This document shows positions 24,607 through 34,114 of a stretch of DNA of 64,000 nt, piece after piece. The stretch lies in assembly GCA_964393865.1 (NCBI GenBank), contig CAYMUW010000012.1, positions 1 to 64,000 of the forward strand. Reading direction: 5' to 3'. Position numbers and translations under genes: made by a program. A model generated the notes under the pieces. That model was given only the letters and a program-made list of their open reading frames with translations, was not told where the DNA came from and did no database searches. The DNA comes from Suilimivivens sp964393865 (GTDB lineage: Bacteria; Bacillota; Clostridia; Lachnospirales; Lachnospiraceae). Position 1 is the first letter of the stretch; the number at the start of each line of letters is the position of its first letter.

Positions 24607-26508
24607 ATGAGTGAACAAAAGGAATTTAAACCGTTTATTTCGGCAGATAAAAATATACCGGAATTTACGGTGACCTCGATAATAATCGGTATTATACTTG
24701 CTGTTTTGTTCGGAGGAGCCAATGCGTATCTTGGCCTCCGGGTAGGGATGACGGTATCGGCTTCCATACCGGCGGCTGTTATTTCTATGGGGATTATCCG
24801 GGTTATTTTAAGAAAAGATTCCATTTTGGAAAACAATATGGTGCAGACCATAGGGTCTGCCGGCGAATCGTTGGCAGCGGGAGCGATTTTCACCATGCCG
24901 GTGTTATTTATGTGGGCGGCAGAAGGCAGCACGGAGATGCCGTCCCTTGCGGAAATTGCATTGATTACTTTATGCGGCGGTGTGCTGGGTGTACTGTTTA
25001 TGGTTCCTTTGCGTACTGCGTTGATTGTGAAGGAGCACGGAACACTTCCTTATCCCGAGGGAACAGCCTGTGCGGAGGTGCTTCTTGCAGGCGAGGAAGG
25101 AGGCTCTCAGGCAGGAACGGTGTTTGCCGGACTTGGGGTTGCTGCGGTCTACAAGTTTATTGCCGACGGATTAGGGCTCTTTCCAAGTGAGGTTGATTTT
25201 GAGTTTAAGAGCTATAAGGGGGCGGGCTTTGGCGTGGATGTGCTTCCGGCTCTGGCAGGTGTGGGCTTTATTTGTGGGCCCAAGATTGCTTCTTACATGC
25301 TTGCGGGCGGCATTGCTGCATGGTTTGCCATTATGCCGCTTATTGTATTGTTTGGCGGAAATGCCGTTGTTTATCCTGCGGCGGTTCCGGTTAATACCCT
25401 GGGGACATGGGATATTTGGGGAAGCTATATCAGATATATAGGAGCGGGAGCTGTGCTTGCAGGCGGCATAATCAGTTTAATCAAGTCTTTCCCGCTGATT
25501 GTCAGAACCTTCCGTGATGCTGTTAAAGGCTTTAGCTTTAAAACTGCGGGAGGGGAGAGAACGGCAAGAGATCTGCCTATGGCATTTGTTGTTCTCGGCA
25601 TCGGAGCGGTTGCAATTTTTATGTGGCTGTTTCCGGCAATTCCGGTCAGCTTTCTTGGAGCTGTCATCATTATAGTATTTGGGTTTTTCTTTGCAACGGT
25701 TTCCTCCAGAATGGTTGGACTGGTGGGAAGCAGTAATAATCCAGTTTCCGGCATGGCGATTGCTACGCTGCTGATTGCAACTATTATTCTCAAGGAGACC
25801 GGAAGCATCGGAATGGGCGGTATGATAGCGGCTATTGCTATTGGTTCAATCATTTGTATTGTTGCGGCTATGGCAGGTGATACCTCTCAGGATTTGAAAA
25901 CAGGATATATTGTAGGTGCAACGCCTGCAAGGCAGCAGATCGGTGAGCTTGTGGGAGTGTTGGTTTCCGCGATTGCCATCGGCGGCGTTTTATATTTACT
26001 GAATGCGGCATGGGGATATGGTTCATCGGAGCTTCCCGCACCGCAGGCAACCCTGATGAAAATGGTGGTAGAGGGTGTTATGGGCGGCAGTCTTCCATGG
26101 ACACTGGTTTTTGCAGGCGTGTGCATTGCGCTTGTAATAGAAATTCTGGGCATACCGGTACTTCCTTTTGCAGTGGGGCTTTACCTTCCAATTCATTTGA
26201 GCGCGCCTATTATGGCGGGAGGCCTTGTCAGGTTATATATAAATAAAAAGCAAAATGTCAGCGGGGAAGAAAGGAAAAACAAAGTTGACAATGGCATCCT
26301 TTATTCTTCCGGATTAATTGCAGGTGAAGGGCTTGTAGGTATTCTCCTGGCGGTATTTGCAATAGTAAGCTTCGGAGAAAAGAGTCTTGCGGAAAGGATT
26401 GATGTGTCAGGGACGTTCAATCTTGGAAATGCGGGCGGGCTGATTCTATTTGCTTTTCTTATTGGCTCTATGGTATGCTTTATAAACAGGAAAGGAAAGA
26501 AGCAGTAG
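24607..26508 (+). CDS. OPT-family oligopeptide transporter
   Basis: 633 residues with some 14-16 apolar helices. The N-terminal region (SIIIGIILAVLFGGANAYLG, GMTVSASIPAAVISM) and LPYPEGTACAEVLLAG are strong OPT-family markers. These are proton-coupled importers of small peptides or peptide-like metal chelates. AAAGGTGGA stands 9 bases before ATG 24607; an ATG at 24589 lies upstream of that site. A PqqD-like gene follows after 4 bases, so the pair is probably co-transcribed. The substrate is unknown. Confidence 0.93.
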   Translation: MSEQKEFKPFISADKNIPEFTVTSIIIGIILAVLFGGANAYLGLRVGMTVSASIPAAVISMGIIRVILRKDSILENNMVQTIGSAGESLAAGAIFTMPVLFMWAAEGSTEMPSLAEIALITLCGGVLGVLFMVPLRTALIVKEHGTLPYPEGTACAEVLLAGEEGGSQAGTVFAGLGVAAVYKFIADGLGLFPSEVDFEFKSYKGAGFGVDVLPALAGVGFICGPKIASYMLAGGIAAWFAIMPLIVLFGGNAVVYPAAVPVNTLGTWDIWGSYIRYIGAGAVLAGGIISLIKSFPLIVRTFRDAVKGFSFKTAGGERTARDLPMAFVVLGIGAVAIFMWLFPAIPVSFLGAVIIIVFGFFFATVSSRMVGLVGSSNNPVSGMAIATLLIATIILKETGSIGMGGMIAAIAIGSIICIVAAMAGDTSQDLKTGYIVGATPARQQIGELVGVLVSAIAIGGVLYLLNAAWGYGSSELPAPQATLMKMVVEGVMGGSLPWTLVFAGVCIALVIEILGIPVLPFAVGLYLPIHLSAPIMAGGLVRLYINKKQNVSGEERKNKVDNGILYSSGLIAGEGLVGILLAVFAIVSFGEKSLAERIDVSGTFNLGNAGGLILFAFLIGSMVCFINRKGKKQ

Positions 26509-26512
26509 CAAA

Positions 26513-26875
26513 ATGGGAAAGAAATACCGGAACGGGAACAAGGATAATTATCTGGATTATATTCCCAGACATAATGCGCTGTTTCCATATCGAAAAAAGG
26601 AAAACGGAAGAATAGAGGTAGAAGTGCTCAACAGAGGATTTTACAACCGGATTGCCCAGATTTTTTTCAGAAGACCAAAGCGCAGTTTCATTGAGTTGGA
26701 TGAATTAGGAGGTTTTGTCTGGGAGCAGATTGACGGCAGCAAAAGCATATATGATATTTGCATGCTGATCAGACAGCGGTTTGGGGAGGAGGCGGAGCCT
26801 TTGTTTGAACGTGCGGTTGTCTTTTTTCAGATGCTGAGGGAGAATTCCTTCATTGTGTTTGTGAATAAACTGTAA
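26513..26875 (+). CDS. PqqD-like small protein (RiPP-recognition-element fold)
   Basis: 120 residues. A basic N-terminus is followed by FIELDELGGFVWEQIDGSKSI, YDICMLIRQRFGEEAEP and FFQMLRENSFI, the winged-helix pattern of PqqD proteins. PqqD-type domains usually hold the leader of a precursor peptide for a radical SAM or cyclodehydratase enzyme. No such enzyme or precursor peptide is seen here; the neighbours are an OPT transporter and an Fe-S aldo/keto reductase. It may bind a peptide taken up by OPT. Confidence is good for the fold, low for function. Confidence 0.8.
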   Translation: MGKKYRNGNKDNYLDYIPRHNALFPYRKKENGRIEVEVLNRGFYNRIAQIFFRRPKRSFIELDELGGFVWEQIDGSKSIYDICMLIRQRFGEEAEPLFERAVVFFQMLRENSFIVFVNKL

Positions 26876-26901
26876 GTATATTAAGGATAAGGAGGACGGC
26901 T

Positions 26902-27996
26902 ATGTACTATAAGCAATATGGAGATACCGATATGAAGGTATCGGCGATTGGTTTTGGATGCATGAGATATGATGACGAGGATGTAAAGGCGGGAAGATTG
27001 GAAAAGTGTGCGGAAGTTGCCTTGTATGCCCATGAAAAAGGCATCAATTACTTTGATACCGCTCCGTTTTATTGCGATGACAAAAGCGAGATTATTACGG
27101 GAATGGCGCTTTCACAGCTGCCCAGAAGCAGTTATTACGTTTCTTCCAAGGCAAATCTGGGGACCCTGAACGGAGAGGCTACCAGAGATGCTTTCCGCAG
27201 GCGGTTGGAGCTTACCTTATCCAGATTGAAGGTTGATTATCTGGATTTTTATCATATCTGGTGTATCAAGGATATGGAAAGCTTTGATAAGCACTGTGAG
27301 CTCCTTTATGGCTTTTATGAGGAGGCAAAGACGGAAGGCCTGATCAGAAATATTGTCTTTTCCTCTCACATGCAGGGACAGGAGCTGGAACAGGCGGTTG
27401 CAACGAACCGTTTTAAGGGTATGCTGATCGGTTACAATGCGTTAAACTACAGATTTCGTCAAAGCGGAATTGCTGCCGCACATGCGAATGGAATGGGTGT
27501 GGTTGTAATGAACCCGCTGGGAGGCGGACTGATACCGCAAAATCCGGAAAAGTTTAAATATTTGACGGAAGGAACCGATTTAACCGTACCACAGGCGGCA
27601 CTGCGATTTGTGGCGTCTCATAAGGAAATTACCATTACTCTTGCCGGCTGTACGCATAAGGAGCATGTTGACGATGCATGCAGAGCCGTGGAGAATTTGA
27701 AAGAGAAGCCTGCCCGGGAGATTTATGCGGAATATGAGAATACAGGGGAAGCTATCAATGATCTTTGTACAGGATGCGGTTACTGCAATCATTGTCCCAT
27801 GGAAATTCCTATCCCCAAATATATGGATGCGTATAACATGAAGCTTTTAGGGAACAGCATTCAGGACAGATTAAATAATCACTGGAGCATTTCAAAGGAT
27901 AAGGCTGCAGCCTGTGTCAGATGCGGTAAATGCGAAGGACTTTGTACCCAGCATCTGCCCATTATGGATAGGCTGAAAGAAATAGCAGCATTGTAA
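26902..27996 (+). CDS. Aldo/keto reductase with C-terminal ferredoxin-type [4Fe-4S] domain
   Basis: 364 residues. The barrel begins YGDTDMKVSAIGFGCMRY and carries the tetrad residues Asp and Tyr in FDTAPFY, Lys in VSSKANL and His in YHIW. The end has two cysteine clusters, CTGCGYCNHCPMEIPIP and CVRCGKCEGLC, typical of the anaerobe-specific Fe-S aldo/keto reductases. It would reduce or oxidise an unknown substrate with electrons passed through the clusters. AAGGAGG precedes the ATG. It is likely co-transcribed with the PqqD-like gene 26 bases upstream. Confidence 0.9.
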   Translation: MYYKQYGDTDMKVSAIGFGCMRYDDEDVKAGRLEKCAEVALYAHEKGINYFDTAPFYCDDKSEIITGMALSQLPRSSYYVSSKANLGTLNGEATRDAFRRRLELTLSRLKVDYLDFYHIWCIKDMESFDKHCELLYGFYEEAKTEGLIRNIVFSSHMQGQELEQAVATNRFKGMLIGYNALNYRFRQSGIAAAHANGMGVVVMNPLGGGLIPQNPEKFKYLTEGTDLTVPQAALRFVASHKEITITLAGCTHKEHVDDACRAVENLKEKPAREIYAEYENTGEAINDLCTGCGYCNHCPMEIPIPKYMDAYNMKLLGNSIQDRLNNHWSISKDKAAACVRCGKCEGLCTQHLPIMDRLKEIAAL

Positions 27997-28025
27997 TACA
28001 TAGATATGGTGAGGGACATAAATCA

Positions 28026-28598
28026 ATGGAAGGTATTTTTTTACAGACGCAGGGCGTAGAGCTTGGTATTTTATATGCGCTGCAGGGTTTGCACAGCAGC
28101 TGGCTTGATCCTGTTATGATCTTTTTTACTACCCTGGGGGACAATGGAATTATCTGGATATTGATTGCACTTTTCTGTATTTCCTTTAAAAAGAGCAGAA
28201 AATGCGGGGTATTAATGCTGATTACGCTGCTTCTCTGCCTGATAGTAGGGAATGAATTTATCAAAAATCTGGTGGCGAGACCCCGGCCTTTTCAATTGCT
28301 TGAAGGAGAGTTTTCTTTGATTATTCCTCCTCCGTCAGAGTATTCCTTTCCTTCCGGTCATACCATGCATGGCTTTGGCGCTGCAACCATGATTTTCTTA
28401 CATAATAGGAAGGCAGGGATAGCGGCGCTTTTGGGAGCGGCGGTCATTGCGTTTAGCAGGATGTATCTGTTTGTACATTTTCCTACCGATATCATAGGGG
28501 GACTGATCATTGGTGTTTTTGCAGCAGTGCTTGTGTACATAGCTGCGGACAAAGTATTGGCGGGGAAAGAGAAATTTGACAACATAATGCCTTTGTGA
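28026..28598 (+). CDS. PAP2-family membrane phosphatase
   Basis: 190 residues with about five membrane helices. All three catalytic motifs are present in order: KNLVARPRP, SFPSGHTMH and SRMYLFVHFPTD. Members remove phosphate from undecaprenyl diphosphate, phosphatidate or related lipids at the outer membrane face. A role in recycling the C55 carrier is the most common one in Firmicutes, but the substrate cannot be fixed. It starts 30 bases after the aldo/keto reductase. Confidence 0.92.
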   Translation: MEGIFLQTQGVELGILYALQGLHSSWLDPVMIFFTTLGDNGIIWILIALFCISFKKSRKCGVLMLITLLLCLIVGNEFIKNLVARPRPFQLLEGEFSLIIPPPSEYSFPSGHTMHGFGAATMIFLHNRKAGIAALLGAAVIAFSRMYLFVHFPTDIIGGLIIGVFAAVLVYIAADKVLAGKEKFDNIMPL

Positions 28599-28624
28599 TA
28601 GGCTAATACTAATTATAGTTTAAA

Positions 28625-28926
28625 AGCGATGACGAAGAGAGTAGGTACAGGAAAGCTTTACAGAGAAGGTTCTCAGGCAGCAAGGAACTGCAGGTTGAGA
28701 GGAACCGGGCGGCAATGCACCGAAGATGGCTTCCGAGCAGTGCACCGACCCGTTTTAACGGTTAGATTGCAACAGGTTCCGCCTGTTACAGCGGCAGGGT
28801 ATAATTCCTATGATAAATGGAGTGATTGTACCCGTTGAGATTTTCTTTGTGAGAAGGAAATGAAAAGAAGTGGTACCACGGTTTAACAGCTGTCTTCTGT
28901 CATAAATGATAGGAGGCAGCTTTTTT
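28625..28926 (+). promoter_or_regulatory. T-box riboswitch leader of metG with terminator
   Basis: The leader shows the stem I AGAGAGTAGG motif, the T-box core AAGTGGTACCACGG (28868-28881) and a terminator (about 28888-28926) whose 3' arm ends GGAGGCAGC before TTTTTT. The T-box core can pair with the 5' arm of the terminator as antiterminator. Uncharged tRNA, by gene context tRNA-Met, would allow transcription of metG. I could not fix the specifier codon with certainty; an ATG occurs around 28810. It fills the gap 28599-28971. Confidence 0.9.
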
Positions 28927-28971
28927 GGTTCATTAGCACGCCAAAGCAGCTTAGAAAGGAGTTTTAGGAAT

Positions 28972-30945
28972 ATGAGTAAGGGAAAATATTACATTACAAC
29001 GGCTATTGCCTACACCTCAGGCAAGCCCCACATTGGCAACAGCTACGAAATTATCCTGGCGGACAGCATTGCCAGATTTAAAAGAAAGGATGGCTATGAT
29101 GTTTATTTTCAAACGGGAACGGATGAGCATGGCCAGAAAATTGAGTTAAAGGCACAGGAGGCAGGTGTTACGCCCAAGGAGTATGTGGATAAGGTGGCGG
29201 AAACCATCAAAGGACTGTGGGATTTGATGGATACCTCTTATGATCATTTTATCAGGACAACAGATGATTACCATGAAAAGCAGGTTCAGAAGATTTTTAA
29301 GAAGCTGTATGATCAGGGAGATATTTATAAAGGTGCTTATGAAGGTCTTTACTGTACACCCTGCGAATCCTTCTGGACAGAGTCGCAGCTTGTGGATGGA
29401 AAATGCCCCGATTGCGGAAGAGAGGTAAAGCCTGCCAAGGAAGAAGCATACTTTTTCAAAATGAGTAAGTATGCGGATAAGCTGATTGAGCATATTAATA
29501 CCCATCCGGAATTTATACAGCCTGTATCCCGCAAGAACGAGATGATGAACAATTTCCTGCTTCCGGGTCTTCAGGATCTTTGCGTTTCCAGAACCTCCTT
29601 TAAATGGGGAATTCCGGTAGATTTTGATGATAAGCATGTGGTTTATGTATGGCTGGACGCCTTAACAAACTATATTACCGGAATTGGCTATGACAGCGAC
29701 GGAAACAGTACGGAGCAGTATCATAAGCTCTGGCCCGCAGACCTTCATTTAATAGGAAAGGATATTATCAGATTCCATACCATTTACTGGCCCATCTTCT
29801 TAATGGCATTAGGTGAACCTTTGCCAAAGCAGGTATTTGGTCATCCCTGGCTTTTGCAGGGCGACGGCAAGATGAGCAAGTCCAAAGGAAATGTGATTTA
29901 TGCTGATGATCTGGTGGATTTCTTCGGCGTGGATGCGGTTCGTTATTTTGTGCTTCACGAGATGCCCTTTGACAATGACGGAACGATTTCCTGGGAGCTT
30001 TTGGTGGAAAGAATTAATTCCGATCTTGCCAATACGCTGGGAAATCTGGTGAACAGAACCATTTCCATGAGCAATAAATATTTTGGCGGTGTGGTTGCCG
30101 ATAAGGGTGTGTGTGAAGCAGTGGATGAGGACCTGAAGGCAGTGGTAACAGGCACCTATGCAAAGATAAGCGCCAAAATGGATGAGCTTCGTGTGGCGGA
30201 TGCTTTAACGGAAATATTTGCCTTGTTTAAACGCTGCAATAAATATATTGATGAGACCGAGCCCTGGGTGCTTGCCAAGGATGAAGCCAGGAAAGACAGA
30301 CTTTCCACCGTGCTTTATAACCTGGTAGAAAGCATTGTAACCGGCGCATCCTTACTTGAGCCCTTTATGCCTTCTACGGCGCAGAAGATTGCCCACCAGC
30401 TGAATGCAAAGCTTCGCAGCTTTGAGGAGTGCGGCACCTTTGGCAGCTATCCTTCCGAAAACAAAGTGACGGATAAGCCTGAAATTCTGTTTGCAAGACT
30501 GGATGCCAAGGAGGTTGTGGAAAAGGCGGAGGCAATGTTTGCCCAGAGAAAGGCTGCCGCCGGGGAAGCAAGCGGTGATGCCGGAGAAGAGGCGGAAGTG
30601 ATTGATATAGAGCCTAAGGAAGAAATTACTTATGATCTGTTTGATAAGCTGCAGTTTCAGGTAGGAGAAATTATTGCCTGTGAGGAGGTATCGAAGTCCA
30701 AGAAGCTTCTTTGTTCCAAGGTTCGGATCGGCAGTCAGGTAAAGCAGATTGTTTCCGGTATTAAACAGCACTATAGTGCGCAGGAAATGGTCGGTAAGAA
30801 GGTTATGGTATTAGTGAACCTAAAGCCCGCAACGCTGGCAGGAGTGGTTTCCGAGGGAATGCTTCTGTGTGCGGAGGACAGTGAAGGAAACCTGGCGCTT
30901 CTTACACCGGAGAAGGATATGCCTGCAGGAGCGGAAATCTGTTAG
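28972..30945 (+). CDS. metG: Methionyl-tRNA synthetase
   Basis: 657 residues. HIGN near the start and KMSKSKGN are the class I signatures, with the zinc knuckle CTPCESF...CPDCG (one knuckle) and a C-terminal EMAP/Trbp111 tRNA-binding domain (FDKLQFQVGEII, IVSGIKQHY). The enzyme charges tRNA-Met and is essential. ATG 28972 has AAAGGAG upstream; the frame open from 28906 would begin inside the terminator. Regulation by the T-box in front is clear. Confidence 0.97.
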   Translation: MSKGKYYITTAIAYTSGKPHIGNSYEIILADSIARFKRKDGYDVYFQTGTDEHGQKIELKAQEAGVTPKEYVDKVAETIKGLWDLMDTSYDHFIRTTDDYHEKQVQKIFKKLYDQGDIYKGAYEGLYCTPCESFWTESQLVDGKCPDCGREVKPAKEEAYFFKMSKYADKLIEHINTHPEFIQPVSRKNEMMNNFLLPGLQDLCVSRTSFKWGIPVDFDDKHVVYVWLDALTNYITGIGYDSDGNSTEQYHKLWPADLHLIGKDIIRFHTIYWPIFLMALGEPLPKQVFGHPWLLQGDGKMSKSKGNVIYADDLVDFFGVDAVRYFVLHEMPFDNDGTISWELLVERINSDLANTLGNLVNRTISMSNKYFGGVVADKGVCEAVDEDLKAVVTGTYAKISAKMDELRVADALTEIFALFKRCNKYIDETEPWVLAKDEARKDRLSTVLYNLVESIVTGASLLEPFMPSTAQKIAHQLNAKLRSFEECGTFGSYPSENKVTDKPEILFARLDAKEVVEKAEAMFAQRKAAAGEASGDAGEEAEVIDIEPKEEITYDLFDKLQFQVGEIIACEEVSKSKKLLCSKVRIGSQVKQIVSGIKQHYSAQEMVGKKVMVLVNLKPATLAGVVSEGMLLCAEDSEGNLALLTPEKDMPAGAEIC

Positions 30946-30969
30946 GCTTTAAGAGGGACGGAGGTTACA

Positions 30970-31914
30970 ATGGTAAAAAAGGAAGAATTTACTTTTGATT
31001 CCAGAGACGGAAAGACAAAGCTTCATGCAGTCAGATGGGTGCCGGAGGGCAAGGTTGTCTGTATTATACAGATTGTTCATGGCATGGCCGAATATGTCGA
31101 GCGATATGAAGCACTGGCACAGTATCTTGGAGAGAAGGGGATACTGGTAACAGGAGACGATCATCTGGGACATGGAAAAAGTGTTGCCAAGGACGGTATA
31201 TACGGGTATTTCTGTGAGCAGGACCCGGCTACCGTCGTGGTGCGGGATGTGCATAGACTGAAGAAGATGACGCAGGAAGACTATCCTGGTGTTCCCTATG
31301 TAATACTGGGACACAGCATGGGTTCCTTTATTCTTCGCAATTACCTGTTTCGCTATGGAACCGGAATTGAAGGGGCGGTTATCTGCGGAACCGGTTCCAA
31401 GTCAAAGGCACTGGTAACGGCAAGCAGGATGATTGCCGCCGTTCAGGGAGTGATTTTTGGGGATGCCCATGCATCTAAGCTGATTGACAGACTGGCGTTT
31501 GGTTCCAGTAATAAGAAAATTGCAGATGCGAAAACCGCCTTTGACTGGCTGTGCACAGATGAGAAAGTGGTGGACGCATATATCAAAGATGAGCTGTGCG
31601 GCTTCACCTTTACGGTAAACGGATTTAAAACCCTGTTTCAGCTTTTGAACCGTCTGAATAAGGCGGAGAACATAAACAAAATGCCTAAAGATCTGCCTGT
31701 GCTTTTCCTGTCGGGCGATATGGACCCGGTGGGAGACTACGGAGAGGGAGTGAAAAAGGCATATGAGGATTTCAGGAAGGCAGGTATGAAGCGTGTCTCC
31801 ATGAAGCTTTATCCGGGAGGAAGGCATGAACTGCTTAATGAAACGAATAAGCAGCAGGTTTATGAGGAGCTTTATCCGTGGATTATGGAGCGGGTCAGGG
31901 AATATCAGCTATAG
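30970..31914 (+). CDS. Alpha/beta hydrolase, monoacylglycerol-lipase/lysophospholipase type
   Basis: 314 residues. The nucleophile elbow is GHSMGS, the acid is in LFLSGDMDPVGDYG and the His in YPGGRHELLNE. QIVHGMAEYVERYE and GDDHLGHGKS match the serine aminopeptidase S33/COG2267 group. It likely cleaves ester bonds of lysolipids or short-chain esters in the cytoplasm. No signal peptide. It starts 24 bases after metG behind GGGACGGAGG. Confidence 0.9.
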   Translation: MVKKEEFTFDSRDGKTKLHAVRWVPEGKVVCIIQIVHGMAEYVERYEALAQYLGEKGILVTGDDHLGHGKSVAKDGIYGYFCEQDPATVVVRDVHRLKKMTQEDYPGVPYVILGHSMGSFILRNYLFRYGTGIEGAVICGTGSKSKALVTASRMIAAVQGVIFGDAHASKLIDRLAFGSSNKKIADAKTAFDWLCTDEKVVDAYIKDELCGFTFTVNGFKTLFQLLNRLNKAENINKMPKDLPVLFLSGDMDPVGDYGEGVKKAYEDFRKAGMKRVSMKLYPGGRHELLNETNKQQVYEELYPWIMERVREYQL

Positions 31915-31939
31915 GCAGTTCGAAAGGTGGATTATAATA

Positions 31940-32449
31940 ATGAAAAAAAAGATTATGATACTGTTGGCGTTATTGTTGGCGTTGGGATTCTATCCGATAT
32001 CGGCGGAGGCATCTGAGACAGATGCTTCCGGTATCATAGACCAGATTAAGCAGCAGCTTACAGATGTTTTTGAAAATGTGGATCAGGAAACAGCCGGAGA
32101 AATATTTTCCTTTTTGAAGGAGCAGGCAGCGGAGGGAAATATTACTGCTGACGGCGATCTTCAGGGCGTAATCAAGGAGGGCGAAGAGAAATTCGGCGTG
32201 GAGATTGACGAGGCGGATGCCCGCAAGCTTGTGGAAACCATGGAGAAACTGGAAAATATGGGCTTTTCTGCAGAATATGTGATAGATAAGGCGGAAACAC
32301 TGTATGACGAGTATGGGACAGAATTTGCGGATCACGCCGATGAACTGGTTAAGGGAGCGGTGAAGAATGCCGCAGAGAACGTGGCCGGAAGTTTCTGGCA
32401 GAATTTGAAAAATTCGATTAAAAATTTCTTTCAAAACCTGTTTAAATAA
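31940..32449 (+). CDS. Secreted helical protein of unknown function
   Basis: 169 residues. The start at ATG 31940 (GAAAGGTGG upstream) gives a clean signal peptide (KKKIMILLALLLALGF, cleavage probably after SAEA). The mature part is acidic and helical, with no cysteines, and ends in a strongly amphipathic basic-aromatic tail (FWQNLKNSIKNFFQNLFK). Such a tail could contact membranes. I do not recognise a family. An A8 run follows the start codon. Confidence 0.7.
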   Translation: MKKKIMILLALLLALGFYPISAEASETDASGIIDQIKQQLTDVFENVDQETAGEIFSFLKEQAAEGNITADGDLQGVIKEGEEKFGVEIDEADARKLVETMEKLENMGFSAEYVIDKAETLYDEYGTEFADHADELVKGAVKNAAENVAGSFWQNLKNSIKNFFQNLFK

Positions 32450-32537
32450 TCGAAGGAGATAAGAATAAAAAACCGATATCCCAGCAAATAATAAATATAG
32501 CATGTGTAAATCACGTTTGTGAAACGGAGGATGATAT

Positions 32538-33530
32538 ATGAAAATTGCATTTTACGGAACAAAACCATATGATAAGATTTGGTTTGAACCTTTGGGAAAG
32601 GAGTATGGCTTTGATATTCATTTTATTGAGTCGGCATGTAATCAGGAAACCATATTTATGGCAAAAGGTTACGATGCAATCTGTATTTTTGTGAATGATT
32701 ATGTGAATGCGGAAATGATAGATGCGCTCTATGAAATGAATGTCAAAGCTATTTTACTTCGCAGCGCAGGCTTTAATAATGTGGATGTGAAAGCAGCTGA
32801 GGATAAAATTATTATACTGCGTGTTCCCAGTTATTCACCTGAGGCGGTGGCGGAATTTTCCATGGCGCTTCTGCTTACGGTAAATCGCCTTACGCACAAG
32901 GCTTACAACAGAACGAGAGATTTCAATATGAGTCTCAATGGACTTATGGGAATTGATTTGTATGAGAAAACGGCAGGAGTAGTTGGAACAGGCAAAATCG
33001 GTCAGGCGATGATCCGTATTTTAAACGGATTTCAGATGCATGTGCTGTGTTATGATCCGTATCCGGTTGAAGGACTTGATGCGGAGTATGTATCTTTAGA
33101 GGAGCTTTTCAGGTGTTCCGACATTATTTCACTTCACTGTCCTCTTACATCGGACACCAGGTATATGATTAATAAGGATTCCATTGCGCTGATGAAGCAG
33201 GGTGTTTACCTGATTAATACATCAAGAGGCGGACTGATTGATACGGAAGCGTTAATTAATGCCATGCTGGAGGGAAAGTTTGGCGGTGTGGGATTGGATG
33301 TATATGAGGAAGAGGAAGGCGTATTTTATGAGGACCGCTCCGGAGAGATTATAACAGACGACAATCTGGCGCGGCTTATGACATTTCCCAATGTGCTGGT
33401 TACCTCCCATATGGGCTTTTTTACGAAGGAAGCGATGCAGGCAATTGCCCTTACCACATTGGAGAATGCTTATGCATTGGAAAACGGGCTGCCGTTAGTG
33501 AATCAGGTAGGGAAAGAAATGGCTCCTTAA
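32538..33530 (+). CDS. ldhA: D-lactate dehydrogenase (2-hydroxyacid dehydrogenase family)
   Basis: 330 residues, family-typical. NAD-binding GVVGTGKIGQ, then SLHCPLT, the Arg of INTSRGGLID, a Glu-bearing GLDVYEEEEGVFYED and the His of TSHMGFFT make up the expected active site. The YEEE...D insertion is typical of LdhA/D-lactate dehydrogenases. It reduces pyruvate to D-lactate with NADH during fermentation. ACGGAGGATGA precedes the start. Confidence 0.92.
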   Translation: MKIAFYGTKPYDKIWFEPLGKEYGFDIHFIESACNQETIFMAKGYDAICIFVNDYVNAEMIDALYEMNVKAILLRSAGFNNVDVKAAEDKIIILRVPSYSPEAVAEFSMALLLTVNRLTHKAYNRTRDFNMSLNGLMGIDLYEKTAGVVGTGKIGQAMIRILNGFQMHVLCYDPYPVEGLDAEYVSLEELFRCSDIISLHCPLTSDTRYMINKDSIALMKQGVYLINTSRGGLIDTEALINAMLEGKFGGVGLDVYEEEEGVFYEDRSGEIITDDNLARLMTFPNVLVTSHMGFFTKEAMQAIALTTLENAYALENGLPLVNQVGKEMAP

Positions 33531-33622
33531 TATCTATGTAAAGCAGTAAAGAGCACCTGCTGATTGCAAAAACGTATACGATCTGATATAATTATTACTT
33601 AATAGTGATAAGAGGAAGGACG

Positions 33623-34099
33623 ATGGAAAAGTCATTATTGTACAGAATTGAATTTGCCCGGCAGGATGATTGGGAAGATGCCATGGGACTGGCATGGAAG
33701 ACCTTTCTGGAATTTGAAGCCAAGGACTATTCACCGGAAGGTGTCAGAAGCTTTGAGGATTTCATTACCGATACAGGTCTTAAGGAGATGTTCCGCATGG
33801 GCACTTATCAGATGATGACGGCATGGGATGGCATACGCATGGTGGGTATGATTACGCTTCGAAATCAGATGCACATTTCACTGCTTTTTGTAGATAAAGA
33901 GTATCATCGCAGAGGAATAGGCAGAGTACTCATTGAGAAAATGGCCGGCTATGTGCGAAATGAGATTGGGAAGGAACGGATGACAGTAAATTCATCGCCT
34001 TACGGGGTACCCTTTTATCATCAGGTGGGATTTCGGGATTTAGGATCAGAGCGATGTCAGGATGGTATCAGATATACTCCAATGGAGTACCTGTTATAG
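33623..34099 (+). CDS. GNAT-family N-acetyltransferase
   Basis: 158 residues from ATG 33623 behind AGAGGAAGG; a GTG at 33605 would add six residues. The acetyl-CoA loop is FVDKEYHRRGIGRVLIEKM and the end has VNSSPYGVPFYHQVGF, as in small-molecule or peptide acetyltransferases. The substrate is unknown. It lies 15 bases before the HD-GYP gene on the same strand. Confidence 0.9.
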   Translation: MEKSLLYRIEFARQDDWEDAMGLAWKTFLEFEAKDYSPEGVRSFEDFITDTGLKEMFRMGTYQMMTAWDGIRMVGMITLRNQMHISLLFVDKEYHRRGIGRVLIEKMAGYVRNEIGKERMTVNSSPYGVPFYHQVGFRDLGSERCQDGIRYTPMEYLL

Positions 34100-34114
34100 A
34101 AATGGGTGGGGCTT

